From a virus, in IMG/VR virus record IMGVR_UViG_3300018080_000423, positions 1-32,242 of that record: a stretch of 32,242 nucleotides of DNA; one strand, given 5' to 3'. The position numbers and the translations under genes are program-made. Of this stretch, positions 15,962 through 23,930 are shown in pieces (positions within the stretch are counted from its first letter, which is position 1; every line of letters starts with the position of its first letter). The notes below the pieces were generated by a model, which did not search any database, was not told the DNA's origin, and was given only the letters and a program-made list of their open reading frames with translations.

Positions 15962-16408
15962 TCAGAGTAGGCTTCCGCCCTTCAGCCCGCGTGCAACCGT
16001 CGCCGCGTCCTGTTTGCCCTCTTTCACTTCCCGCTTCTTCTCGACGTTGTTCTTAACGCCCTTCTCACCGCTCAGAACCGTCATGCGGTCTGCGATAAGC
16101 TCGTCGATCTTCTCCTCCAGCTTCTCGCCGTCCTTGACCTCGATCTTGAGCAACTGCTCGCGGAAAATGTCCGTCTTGGCTTCCTTGGGCAACTCGCTAT
16201 CGTCCAAAGCCTTATCGACAATGGCCTCTTTCGCCCGCAGAGCCTCGGAAACCTGCATCTCGTCCACTTTGGCCTTCAGGGCGTCGTTTTCCTCAGTGAG
16301 CTTCTTAATCTCATCGTCCCGAGACGCCTTGCCCTCGTAAATCAACTTTTCAACCAAATCAGTCCGGCTTTCTTTCAACCCGACCATTGTGACATCTTTG
16401 TAATCCAT
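15962..16408 (-). CDS. Nested in-frame scaffolding protein
   Basis: An in-frame ATG at 16406-16408 (codon 169 of the protease gene) is preceded by GAAGGAGA with seven bases to the start, a far better ribosome site than chance would give inside a gene. It would yield a 148-residue protein MDYKDVTMVGLKESRTDLVE containing only the coiled-coil scaffold region. Phage lambda makes its scaffold Nu3 in the same way from inside gene C. Internal initiation is inferred from sequence and needs expression data. Confidence 0.6.
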   Translation of the reverse strand: MDYKDVTMVGLKESRTDLVEKLIYEGKASRDDEIKKLTEENDALKAKVDEMQVSEALRAKEAIVDKALDDSELPKEAKTDIFREQLLKIEVKDGEKLEEKIDELIADRMTVLSGEKGVKNNVEKKREVKEGKQDAATVARGLKGGSLL

Positions 16409-16912
16409 GCTTTGTTCTCCTTCTTCTGGATTTTCATTCTCAAACATTCCGTTCGTTGTGGCCGGATTCGCCACCAAATCGACCGAATACACCTCGTCGA
16501 TGTTCTCGACTATTTCAACCTTGCCCTCTTTTCTTATCTGTCCGCTTGCACAGTGGCTCAGCCCCGCGATCTCCGGCATACTCTCGGCCACCGCCACAAA
16601 TTTCTTCGCAACCACATCACCGCCCAAGCCGTGAAAATCGCCCCGCACCTTCCCCCCTTCGTACCGGACATTGACGTATTTCCCCGCCAACTTCATCACG
16701 TCCCTTATGCCCTCTTTTTCCTCCGCCTTAGTCGGATGGTTCACGAACGCCTGCACATTCTCGTACAGCCCCACCGCCTTCTTCATGCACTCAGGCGTGT
16801 ATATGCGGTTGTTCCTGCTCTCCGCCCCCAACAGCACAACACCGCGAATCACCGGCTTATCGTCCTCGAAAACAGCTTCCTTGAAACTGATCTTGCACGT
16901 TATCCTATTCAT
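15962..16912 (-). CDS. Prohead protease fused to scaffold domain
   Basis: The 316-residue protein starts at an ATG with GGAG five bases upstream. The N-terminal half has ESRNNRIYTPECMKKAV (31-47), AFVNHPTKAEEKEG (55-68), EIAGLSHCASGQIR (114-127) and VYSVDLVANPATTNGMF (141-157). The His of VNHP and the Ser of GLSH are the likely active pair, and SVDLVANPATTNG is a strong family feature of head maturation proteases. Residues 169-316 are charged coiled coil (KKLTEENDALKAKVDEMQ), typical of an internal scaffold. The gene follows directly after the terminator at 16924-16978 and starts the head gene block. Confidence 0.85.
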   Translation of the reverse strand: MNRITCKISFKEAVFEDDKPVIRGVVLLGAESRNNRIYTPECMKKAVGLYENVQAFVNHPTKAEEKEGIRDVMKLAGKYVNVRYEGGKVRGDFHGLGGDVVAKKFVAVAESMPEIAGLSHCASGQIRKEGKVEIVENIDEVYSVDLVANPATTNGMFENENPEEGEQSMDYKDVTMVGLKESRTDLVEKLIYEGKASRDDEIKKLTEENDALKAKVDEMQVSEALRAKEAIVDKALDDSELPKEAKTDIFREQLLKIEVKDGEKLEEKIDELIADRMTVLSGEKGVKNNVEKKREVKEGKQDAATVARGLKGGSLL

Positions 16913-16923
16913 TTTGGCTCCAC

Positions 16924-16978
16924 AAAAAAAGGCGGCGGATTATCTGGCAGAAACTCAACTGCCGAATAACCAACCGCC
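16924..16978 (-). terminator. Strong intrinsic terminator before head genes
   Basis: On the minus strand a 20-nt arm (16959-16978) pairs with 16931-16950 through 18 of 20 positions, including wobble pairs, around an 8-nt loop AAACTCAA (plus strand). Seven T follow (16924-16930). This is a textbook rho-independent terminator. The protease start codon is only about 11 nt further, so readthrough or a promoter between would decide head gene expression. Confidence 0.88.
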
Positions 16979-17001
16979 TCAATAGGTCACTGGTTTCTAT
17001 G

Positions 17002-17142
17002 CTAGAAGGGTGTCAAAACTTCCTCCCGACTAACAAGACGGGCCTGCTTGACCACGCCCTGCGATACTGTAAATCGGATTTCTAAAGAGCCATACTGTAA
17101 CTCCATAGCACGCTGTTTTATTTGGCGTGCGAACACGTCCAT
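17002..17142 (-). CDS. Small DUF2292-like protein
   Basis: The start is set at the ATG of 17140-17142. A GAAGGAG lies upstream in the 28-nt gap after the MuF gene; a TTG one codon earlier would have even better spacing. A longer reading would overlap the MuF gene by 68 nt. The 46-residue product MDVFARQIKQRAMELQYGSL then has EIRFTVSQGVVKQARLVSRE. The Y-G-S-l-x-I-x-f-x-V-x-x-G-x-V pattern is that of DUF2292, a small family of unknown function found in bacteria and phages. It is the last gene before the terminator. Confidence 0.55.
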   Translation of the reverse strand: MDVFARQIKQRAMELQYGSLEIRFTVSQGVVKQARLVSREEVLTPF

Positions 17143-17173
17143 CAAATCAACTTTCTCCTTCTGTGTCAAATCG

Positions 17174-18217
17174 TCAGGCAACTGCTGCTCCTGTGTCCTT
17201 GTAAAATTCCTCTTGGCTTGGCGCAAACTCAAGCTGCTCATCCGGCACGGTCACGAACACCGGCGTCGCATAGCACATACAATTCGGGTGATAGGGTATC
17301 ATCGGGGGACTATCTTTCGGGAAAAACTTCCCATCGACCGAAGCATCGTACTCAGCCGGATTGTCGCTGCCAACGTGACTGATAAAGCCTTTGAGCCATT
17401 TCTTCCGCTTAACATACCGCACCGTGCCCTCGTTGTACGCCCTCGCCATTTCTGTACGGGCAACTCTCCGGGCGTTCTGATACGCCGACCGATAGACACC
17501 CCGGCCCGGATGATAAGCTCTGGCCGGTTTGCTCAAAACGAGCCTGCCGTCCTTGCGCACCCGGTGAAATCTCGCGTATGGATTGCGTAGAAACAGCTTT
17601 GTGTCGGAAGCCAGCTTATTCGGGCTTTCGCCCAACAGCACCGCAGTATTGACCCTATTGCGTATCCGTTTCTCAGCGTCCCACGATATATCCCACACCC
17701 TCTGACTGAGCGTTATCTGCCCGTACTGCGTTCTCATCAAGGCGTCCATAGCGTCCGTGTTCACCCTTGCCCACGTTGAATTCTTGTACAGTTCGCGCTT
17801 CACGTCATACGTCCTGATCTTGCCGTCCGCCCCGATAAAGCTGCTGCCGATAGCCAACTGAGCATGGGGCGGCAAACTCACAGAAGCGTTACTCAGCCCG
17901 TAGATTTGGGTCTGCATGCCGAAGTTTACGCTCTGTGTCATAGCCCCCTTAATCTGGCTCTGAAGTCTGGGCCTAAGCTCTCGTAGCACCCCTCGAATAC
18001 TATCTGGATGCGGATTATTCATTACCCCAAGAAGGGTAACCAATCTAGAGGGCGGTATCTTGCCTTTTCGCGCATACTTCTGGATTCTGTCCTGAATCCT
18101 GTTAGCCGCATCTTCGAACAGGGCGTATATCTGACGCTCCTGCTTTACCGTGTAATGCAGCCAATCTTTCCGAGCGGCAAGCACCGCCTTCTGGATTGTC
18201 CTTTGTGCATCGGTCAT
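17174..18217 (-). CDS. MuF/SPP1 gp7-like minor head protein
   Basis: The 347-residue protein has a helical N-terminal half. The MuF domain follows in the C-terminal third: ARRVARTEMARAYNEGTVRY (about 247-266), then FISHVGSDNPAEYDASVDGKFF, and YHPNCMCYATPVFVT (about 309-323) with the family's conserved H-P-N-C-x-C. Proteins of this type sit next to the portal and act in head assembly or early DNA delivery, inside the capsid. Its ATG overlaps the acidic protein's stop as ATGA (18214-18217). No added toxin domain is seen after the MuF block. Confidence 0.9.
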   Translation of the reverse strand: MTDAQRTIQKAVLAARKDWLHYTVKQERQIYALFEDAANRIQDRIQKYARKGKIPPSRLVTLLGVMNNPHPDSIRGVLRELRPRLQSQIKGAMTQSVNFGMQTQIYGLSNASVSLPPHAQLAIGSSFIGADGKIRTYDVKRELYKNSTWARVNTDAMDALMRTQYGQITLSQRVWDISWDAEKRIRNRVNTAVLLGESPNKLASDTKLFLRNPYARFHRVRKDGRLVLSKPARAYHPGRGVYRSAYQNARRVARTEMARAYNEGTVRYVKRKKWLKGFISHVGSDNPAEYDASVDGKFFPKDSPPMIPYHPNCMCYATPVFVTVPDEQLEFAPSQEEFYKDTGAAVA

Positions 18218-18684
18218 TTTTTCAGGCTTGCAAGATACTCCTCCGGCAATCCGTCGCCGAGAAGGTCAAGCTGTATCCCGTCACTGGCTATCCGGTGATA
18301 GCCGATCTCGTTGTGGAGAATGTGATTGCCCTCAGCGTCCACCCCGTGATAGACGCAACCGGCTTTGACGTGACGGTGTGCAATGCCGGGAATACCCGTA
18401 AGGTCCATTTCCGGCTCCGGCTTCGGGCCTTCTTCTGGCTCAGTTCCGTTAGAGTCATCGTTTGGCGTCTCTGTGTCGCCCTCTGAGCCTTCGTTTTCTT
18501 CGAGCGGGGTGTTTGGGTTAGGCTGTTCGGGGTTTTCGCCTTGCTGCCCGTCAGCCTCAGCCTTACCCTGCAATACAGCCAACTCCGTTAGCTCATCTTC
18601 GTTGGCGTTGCTTCTCGGTTGCCCGTCTTGCTTCAGGCACTTCTTCGTCAGTTCTTCAAGTCTGCTCTTTTCTTCGTCTGTCAT
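18214..18684 (-). CDS. Acidic linker-containing protein next to portal
   Basis: The start is set at the ATG of 18682-18684, with AAGGAG ten bases upstream. It overlaps the end of the portal gene by 29 nt. The 156-residue product has a helical N-terminus (MTDEEKSRLEELTKKCLKQD) and a disordered acidic, Pro-rich region from about 45 to 95 (ENPEQPNPNTPLEENEGSEG and similar). A compact C-terminus follows, with GIAHRHVKAGCVYHGVDAEG, then HILHNEIGYHRI. The C-terminal His/Cys cluster could bind a metal. The family is not recognised; a portal-associated internal protein is a guess from position. Confidence 0.6.
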   Translation of the reverse strand: MTDEEKSRLEELTKKCLKQDGQPRSNANEDELTELAVLQGKAEADGQQGENPEQPNPNTPLEENEGSEGDTETPNDDSNGTEPEEGPKPEPEMDLTGIPGIAHRHVKAGCVYHGVDAEGNHILHNEIGYHRIASDGIQLDLLGDGLPEEYLASLKK

Positions 18685-20140
18685 TGTCTTCAGGCTCCTT
18701 ATTCTTAGGATTCTCATTCGGATTGGGATTCTCGCCGGGCATACCGTACCCGTCCATTTTCTTTATACGTTCATCTTCTTCCTCGTCCTCTTTCTTGATC
18801 TGCGCCTGCTCGTCCTCGTAATCGTAACCGAGCTTAGTGCTCAACGTCTTATTGCTTGCCCACCGATTCTCTTTGTGAATTTGATACGCTTCGGTGTCCG
18901 CCTTGACGTCTCGATGCACCATAGTCGCGAAGTTAGCAACCGCTTTCAGGCTCGTGCCTTCCGGCAGCTTACCCGCCGATATTGCAAGCTCGAATATCTT
19001 TTTCAGCACCTCTTGAAACATCCCCTCGACTTCATCCTGCCAACTCTCGATAGTCTTGACCATCGGCGATTCGGCAACCAGGCTCGATGCGAAGCTCTGG
19101 TTGGAATAGTCACCCGTCACCACACCCTCAACCAACCCCGTACCCTTGCAAATCATCCTCTCGATAGCCCGGCCATCCGCAGCCGTATCGGTTGCGTTCA
19201 GGTCCAGGCTCTTAAAGTCATAATCCACTCCCTGAGCGATCACGGCAGACCCCGGTTTCGGGATTTTCGTATTGGGCGTCTTGCCGCTCGGCGTTGTTGT
19301 TTCGTCGCTGAAATTGCTGCTCTTGAACGTGGCCGGCGTTACGCCCTCCGGCTTGATTATCAGGTTGAACAGATTCCGCAGCCGATTCAGCCTCACCCTG
19401 TCGCCCAACCACCGCTCGTATTGCTTGATATACTTGGCAACTCCGATCAGAAACGGCACACCCCGCTTTTCATTCGAATCGCAGAGAATCTTCCAATGGA
19501 CGATCTCCTCAGCCGGTATCGTTTCATGGTACTCCACCTGCCCCCTGAAGAACGTCCGGCGATAGCTGATAACCTTCTCCACGTCGTTAGGGTCAACCTC
19601 AATCCCGTAACTGTGCTTGTTCTGGTAGTCGGTGATTTCGTCCGGCTCAATAAACCGTATCTCCCCGCCGTCCTGCGCCTCAAAGAATCGAATAAACACC
19701 TCTCCGTCCCGGAATATCCTACGCACCGCCTCTTTCGCCCGCTTATCCCACTTGTTCTTATCGACCCAACCCTCGTCACCTGTCGGCTTTCCGCCTTGTG
19801 ATTTCTTCCCCGCCCAATACTCTAACGCCTTCTCGTCCTCCGGGACCATCGTTGCATGACGCCCCACCACAAACAGCACCATATCCTCAATAATCCCCCT
19901 GGCGGACGGATTCGTGTAATAGAGCTTTTTGACGTTCTCCCTGAGCGTCTGCAAATCTTCTTCGGTATATGTCTCGTACTTTTCGCCGAGATTATACCAC
20001 TCGTTCTCATCGTCATCCTGAGCCCACTCCGGCACGCTCTCCAACAGCTTAACTATAGCCCGTGTCTTGTACAGCTCCGCAAGCTGTTTCGCCCTCTTTG
20101 CCGCAAGCCCCGGCATGATAAATTCAAGCATCTTACCCAT
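18656..20140 (-). CDS. Portal protein (lambda/HK97-type candidate)
   Basis: The start is the ATG at 20138-20140 with GAGG eight bases before. The 494-residue protein has YYTNPSARGIIEDMVLFVVG near residue 75-95 and an arm with RIFRDGEVFIRFFEAQDGGE, RFIEPDEI and IPAEEIVHWKI. It also has a stem region ERWLGDRVRLNRLRNLFNLI and a crown region with FASSLVAESPMVKTIESWQD. The D-G-E-x-F block, the E-P-D-x-I and the I-x-A-E-x-I-x-H-W series are hallmarks of portal proteins. The C-terminus (from 440) is very charged and disordered. It follows the large terminase gene, as usual. Confidence 0.9.
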   Translation of the reverse strand: MGKMLEFIMPGLAAKRAKQLAELYKTRAIVKLLESVPEWAQDDDENEWYNLGEKYETYTEEDLQTLRENVKKLYYTNPSARGIIEDMVLFVVGRHATMVPEDEKALEYWAGKKSQGGKPTGDEGWVDKNKWDKRAKEAVRRIFRDGEVFIRFFEAQDGGEIRFIEPDEITDYQNKHSYGIEVDPNDVEKVISYRRTFFRGQVEYHETIPAEEIVHWKILCDSNEKRGVPFLIGVAKYIKQYERWLGDRVRLNRLRNLFNLIIKPEGVTPATFKSSNFSDETTTPSGKTPNTKIPKPGSAVIAQGVDYDFKSLDLNATDTAADGRAIERMICKGTGLVEGVVTGDYSNQSFASSLVAESPMVKTIESWQDEVEGMFQEVLKKIFELAISAGKLPEGTSLKAVANFATMVHRDVKADTEAYQIHKENRWASNKTLSTKLGYDYEDEQAQIKKEDEEEDERIKKMDGYGMPGENPNPNENPKNKEPEDNDRRRKEQT

Positions 20141-20166
20141 TGTGTTTGCCTCTGAAATAACCAATC

Positions 20167-20184
20167 AGCACCTTACTCGGTGCT
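20167..20184 (-). repeat. Short hairpin before portal gene
   Basis: AGCACC at 20167-20172 and GGTGCT at 20179-20184 are perfectly complementary, with a six-base loop. It falls in the 80-nt gap upstream of the portal start, 27 nt from the ATG. No T-tract follows. It may be a translational control or chance. Confidence 0.35.
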
Positions 20185-20220
20185 ATGCGGGCGACTCAGT
20201 TAGACCGCCACAACGGGCAG

Positions 20221-20589
20221 TTACCTATCTTCTCCCACCACGAAATTCGCCTCCTCCAGGTCTTTTCTCAAAGCCTCGCTGAATTTGCAGCGGGTAATTT
20301 CAAACGTAACCTCAACGCTGCCGTCATAGAAGTCCGGGCAGTGGCTGGTCTCGGTAACCCCCTGGTCGAAGTTCCGAAAAAACGTCTCAACGATAACCGG
20401 ATTCGTAATGCCGTGCATTTTGAAATGGATTTTGCCCCGCGTCTCCTGCTGTGCCGGTTGCTTTTTTGGCGCCTTGGCATCGTTCGCTTGCCGCAACTCC
20501 TTCAGCATTGCCGTAACGAAAGCCTTCCCTGCACCATAAGCGTAGGCCCCAATGACCACCAAAAAACAAATTCCAAGAACCTCAAGCAT
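20221..20589 (-). CDS. Small membrane-anchored protein between terminase and portal
   Basis: The 122-residue protein has an N-terminal hydrophobic helix, MLEVLGICFLVVIGAYAYGA, followed by a basic linker (LRQANDAKAPKKQPAQQET). A soluble beta-containing domain then has KIHFKMHGITNPVIVETFF and SVEVTFEITRCKFSEAL. It begins inside the last 8 nt of the terminase gene, so translational coupling is likely. No family is recognised. The anchor suggests action at the membrane, for example a superinfection-related or packaging-adjacent role, but that is a guess. Confidence 0.6.
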   Translation of the reverse strand: MLEVLGICFLVVIGAYAYGAGKAFVTAMLKELRQANDAKAPKKQPAQQETRGKIHFKMHGITNPVIVETFFRNFDQGVTETSHCPDFYDGSVEVTFEITRCKFSEALRKDLEEANFVVGEDR

Positions 20590-22057
20590 ATTGACCCAGT
20601 TCCAATAACTTCGGCTCTACATACTCGCCTAACATGCGATACGCCCCGGAGGTCCAATCGACCTGGTCATCGTGCGAATCGCCTTGACCCGTAAATTCTA
20701 CCAATTCGTCTATGTAGTTGTCAACCCCCTTGCCCCGGACGATGAAAAACTTACCCGCCTCGCATCGAGCTACCCAGGGCAACGCCCTTGTCAGCTTGTC
20801 GGTGTCCTCATTGTAGGCGAACAGCGGTATTCGAGACGCTTCCGCCGTTGCTATCAAGTCCTGAAAAAAGCCTTTTTGTGTGCCGCACGTCTCGATTCCA
20901 ACGGGTATTTTCTCGGATTTTCCTACGTTGATAATCGCTTTTCGAGCTTCCGGCCACTCCATACGCTCACGGATGAAGCTGCGAACGTAGATATTGCCAA
21001 ACTGATCTTGAGCCATTTTTCCGCTCGCCGTATAGTCGGCACTCGTCTTTTTCGATACGGCCAGATCGTAATACCGCACCCAAAACAGACTGCCCGGCAC
21101 TTGGTCCGGCTCAATCACCTTCAGCCATTCCCGCTTGATAACCGCTCCGCCTGCAGGAGTAGGCCGCTGCTGATACAGGCCCGCCCACTCGTACTTTGTC
21201 AAGGTCGCCCGAATCCGCCGCAACTCCTTCAAGTCCACCTTGCCCGGCCATAGCGGATCTCCCGGCTTTCGCGGGTCTTTCGGGTGTGTGTACTCGGTTT
21301 GCTCGAACACCCCCGGAAAGACGATGATTTTCCATTTATCCGCCTCCGGGTCGTCTTGCATTTTCTTGATAGCCCAACCCGCCAAATCATCTGTGTGCCA
21401 TCGCGTCATAAGGAGCAGAATCCGACCGCCTTTTTCCATACGGGTACGGAAAACGCTCGTGTACCACTCGATGCACGTCTGCCTCACCGTCTCGCTCTCG
21501 GCGTCTTTGCGGTCTTTTACCGGGTCGTCAATAATCCCGTAATGACCGCCCCGGCCCGTCAAGCCGCCGCCGATGCCCGCCGCTCGATAGTGCCCCTTGT
21601 AGTGCATTACCGTAAATTCCTCCGCCCGCCTGATCGCCGTTTCGTCCTGCCGGTTGCCCCTTGTACTCAAAGCCGTCTCGGGGAAAATCTGCCGGTACTC
21701 CGGGCTAATCATAATCCTCTGGCAATCCCGACTCATGGCGTTTATGAGGTCGCCGGAATAGGACGCGGCGATGATATGTGCATCCGGGTTTTGCCCGAAA
21801 ATATACGCAGGCAAGTGTCTCGAACAAATCTCCGATTTCCCGTGTCTTGGCGGCATGGACAGCATGAGATTGTACGATTCTGCGGACTTTAGCCACTGGT
21901 CGATCTCATCACAGACCAGCACGTGATGCCAATTAGTCTCATACCCCCCCGGAAAAGTCGCCTGTATAAACGGCAGCAGCCCCCGGCGTGCCAATTCGAT
22001 CTCAGCAGCTTTTTCTCTCGCCCTCAATTCGGCCTTAATCGCCTCAACCGTTATCAT
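20582..22057 (-). CDS. terL: Terminase large subunit
   Basis: The 491-residue protein has all the parts of a packaging motor. Walker A is PPRHGKSE (69-76), Walker B is YGIIDDP (173-179) and the coupling motif is MTRW (217-220). The C-terminal nuclease has YYDLAVSKKTSADYT (329-343), with its first acidic residue at D331, a central E389 in GIETCG and SHDDQVD (461-467). A TerL of about 490 residues is in the usual range. The start overlaps the small subunit gene by 14 nt. It cuts and pumps the genome into proheads using ATP. Confidence 0.95.
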   Translation of the reverse strand: MITVEAIKAELRAREKAAEIELARRGLLPFIQATFPGGYETNWHHVLVCDEIDQWLKSAESYNLMLSMPPRHGKSEICSRHLPAYIFGQNPDAHIIAASYSGDLINAMSRDCQRIMISPEYRQIFPETALSTRGNRQDETAIRRAEEFTVMHYKGHYRAAGIGGGLTGRGGHYGIIDDPVKDRKDAESETVRQTCIEWYTSVFRTRMEKGGRILLLMTRWHTDDLAGWAIKKMQDDPEADKWKIIVFPGVFEQTEYTHPKDPRKPGDPLWPGKVDLKELRRIRATLTKYEWAGLYQQRPTPAGGAVIKREWLKVIEPDQVPGSLFWVRYYDLAVSKKTSADYTASGKMAQDQFGNIYVRSFIRERMEWPEARKAIINVGKSEKIPVGIETCGTQKGFFQDLIATAEASRIPLFAYNEDTDKLTRALPWVARCEAGKFFIVRGKGVDNYIDELVEFTGQGDSHDDQVDWTSGAYRMLGEYVEPKLLELGQYA

Positions 22058-22511
22058 TGGCCGGTAACGCTCCCCGTATCTCTTTTAGCATCGCCATAAG
22101 CTCCTCAGTAGTCTTATCTCTCAGGCTCTCGCCCTCTGCCGTGATCTCTGTATGGCTGTCCGGCCTGCCCATGAGCAGTAATTCAAGCCTTATCAGCTTC
22201 TCCAAGGCGGCCACAGGAGCCTTTGTCTTGACGCCCTTTTTCTGCTTATTGATTTCTTCCAGCACGCGGCCTTTTGCCCAACGAACTATTTGCAAGTTCT
22301 TCGCAAGCTCCGTAGCCGCCTTAGAATCCGCCTTTGCCTCTGCTTTCTTGCGGATTTCCTTCAGCCGCTCATCCCATTTTTCACGCAGCCGGTACTTTCG
22401 CACCGTAGTATGCGAAACCCCGCATTTCCTGGAAACATGGCGGACAGTCTGCTTCTCCTGAAAAGCACGAAACAGAGCGGCCCTTTTTTTTGTCGATAAC
22501 GGCTCAGCCAT
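22044..22511 (-). CDS. terS: Terminase small subunit
   Basis: The start is the ATG at 22509-22511, giving 155 residues, MAEPLSTKKRAALFRAFQEK. It begins with a helix-turn-helix region (VRHVSRKCGVSHTTVRKYRL, about 24-43), the DNA recognition part of many small terminases. A lysine-rich helical middle and an oligomerisation-like segment (APVAALEKLIRLELLLMGRP) follow. An upstream in-frame extension would overlap the previous gene. It lies directly before terL with a 14-nt overlap, and it should select the packaging site. Confidence 0.82.
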   Translation of the reverse strand: MAEPLSTKKRAALFRAFQEKQTVRHVSRKCGVSHTTVRKYRLREKWDERLKEIRKKAEAKADSKAATELAKNLQIVRWAKGRVLEEINKQKKGVKTKAPVAALEKLIRLELLLMGRPDSHTEITAEGESLRDKTTEELMAMLKEIRGALPANDNG

Positions 22512-22518
22512 TGCTATC

Positions 22519-22854
22519 TCAAACGTACTTAAACTCAATTCTGTTGATCTTGGCAAGCGGCCCCACGTTGTAGTGCCTGCATATCATTACTGCAAACTCA
22601 AACGGCGTCATTTTCGGGAAACCTTCACGCCGACAATCATCCTCGGTGATGTCTCGTACACGTTCGGCTCTTGTCGAAACCACTTCAATTACACACAACC
22701 TTTTGAGCTTTTCACCTTTTTTCAGCCCTCTCGCCTTCTCGACCGCCTGTATTCTATCGCCGGGCCTCAGAAACCACCAGCCAAGCCGCCGCGTTACAGT
22801 CTTTGAACGATTCTTGATTTGCTCTGTCGTCATTGAAAAAGACATATTTCTCAT
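22519..22854 (-). CDS. ASCH-domain protein
   Basis: The start is the ATG at 22852-22854; an adjacent GTG at 22855-22857 is also possible, and the stop of the preceding gene overlaps as TGATG. The 111-residue product has MSFSMTTEQIKNRSKTVTRR, then WWFLRPGDRIQAVEKARGLKKG and VRDITEDDCRREGFPKMTPF. The T-x-T-R-R, L-x-P-G-D, and I-T-x-x-D-x-x-x-E-G-F blocks are typical of the ASCH beta-barrel, an RNA- or modified-nucleotide-binding fold. It directly follows the ABC/GNAT fusion gene and leads to the terminase genes. Specific substrate unknown. Confidence 0.85.
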   Translation of the reverse strand: MRNMSFSMTTEQIKNRSKTVTRRLGWWFLRPGDRIQAVEKARGLKKGEKLKRLCVIEVVSTRAERVRDITEDDCRREGFPKMTPFEFAVMICRHYNVGPLAKINRIEFKYV

Positions 22855-23930
22855 CACTGCCCCCTGTACGCATACGTTGCAAGAATAACATTAGACCTCC
22901 CGGCTAAACCGGGTGTATTGCGACTTTTAGTGTGTTCTCGCGTGCCTCTCTTATAAAATTGCGTGCATTTCCAATTGGAGTCACGTTTCAACCCGAGAAT
23001 CATCGCCGGATGACTGCTCGTCAGAGTCAACTTTAGCTCAAGCGACCTGTAATAATCGCCAAGCATCTGCAAAAATGCCCTACCGATGCCGATACCCTGA
23101 AAATCCGGCAGCGTCACTATCCTATGCACTCGGCGAAACCCTTTGTGGCCCATAGATGGCAATATCGCAGCAAAGGCCACCATTCTATCGCCCCAAAAAC
23201 AACCGTATGTTTTCGCGCATCTGTTCAACGCACTGCTCAAATAGTGGTGTTTCTTAAAAGCTGCCCACGTTTTACGCTCAACGCTTGCCATTTCCAACTC
23301 GATTTTGGGTCGCCGAAGCCGCCTCCTTCTGAAGGTCAAATCCTTCATGTCCAACACCCAATCAGGCTGAAGCCATTGTAGTATATCGTAATGACATGAG
23401 ATAGCGACCATTTTGGCGTCTCGCATACGCACAGTCTTTGCCATTGCCGAAGACCCCACCTTTGCCACCGTTCTGTCAACCACGCTGGTAAACTCGTCTA
23501 TGACAAACAATTTCTGCCCTTCATACTCAAGAATCGCTCTCGCTATCTCGGCCCGAAACTTCTCCCCGTTGCTCAGCACGTCATAAGGCTTACACCATGA
23601 AGGCGGGCTTGAAAAGCCAACCATTGTCAACATGCCAACAATATCACTCGTTTTCGCACCCTTCGGGAAGCCGTCCACGATAGCTTTGTTGCTCGGCCAC
23701 GTAAATCGATCGTGAACATATCCCTCAAAAACCTCATTAGCTATCACGGTCTTACCTGAACCGCTCGGCCCCACAATTAGGCCAATAGCCCACGGCTTGC
23801 TATCGTATGGAAAGTCAAATTTCCAAGTATGACGAGTCTTTTCGGCTGCTTCTACATCGTATATCGAGGCAACTTGGCTAACCCGAAAACTTCTCGGCAC
23901 GTCACTTTTTACTGCAATCTCTACGCTCAT
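22854..23930 (-). CDS. ABC-type ATPase fused to GNAT acetyltransferase-like domain
   Basis: The start is the ATG at 23928-23930 (ATGA overlap with the ParB-like gene). The 358-residue product has Walker A GPSGSGKT (54-61), an ABC signature LSNGEK (119-124), Walker B LFVIDE (141-146) and an H-loop His in ISCHYD (about 180). Residues from about 215 form a GNAT-like domain with KHHYLSSALNRCAKTYG and DFQGIGIGRAFL, where QGIGIG (278-283) is the acyl-CoA pyrophosphate loop. No membrane segments are present, so it is not a transporter. The architecture and ParB/ASCH neighbours suggest nucleic acid modification, possibly Mom-like. That function is inferred. Confidence 0.85.
   Translation of the reverse strand: MSVEIAVKSDVPRSFRVSQVASIYDVEAAEKTRHTWKFDFPYDSKPWAIGLIVGPSGSGKTVIANEVFEGYVHDRFTWPSNKAIVDGFPKGAKTSDIVGMLTMVGFSSPPSWCKPYDVLSNGEKFRAEIARAILEYEGQKLFVIDEFTSVVDRTVAKVGSSAMAKTVRMRDAKMVAISCHYDILQWLQPDWVLDMKDLTFRRRRLRRPKIELEMASVERKTWAAFKKHHYLSSALNRCAKTYGCFWGDRMVAFAAILPSMGHKGFRRVHRIVTLPDFQGIGIGRAFLQMLGDYYRSLELKLTLTSSHPAMILGLKRDSNWKCTQFYKRGTREHTKSRNTPGLAGRSNVILATYAYRGQ

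Noticed and set aside
18383-19801. Long plus-strand open frame of 472 codons
   Set aside because: It lies antisense to the portal and acidic protein genes, and the protein has no recognisable composition. It results from the codon pattern of the minus-strand genes.
22854-23930. ABC transporter ATPase subunit
   Set aside because: No permease gene or membrane helix is present, and the C-terminal GNAT fusion and ParB/ASCH neighbours point to another role.
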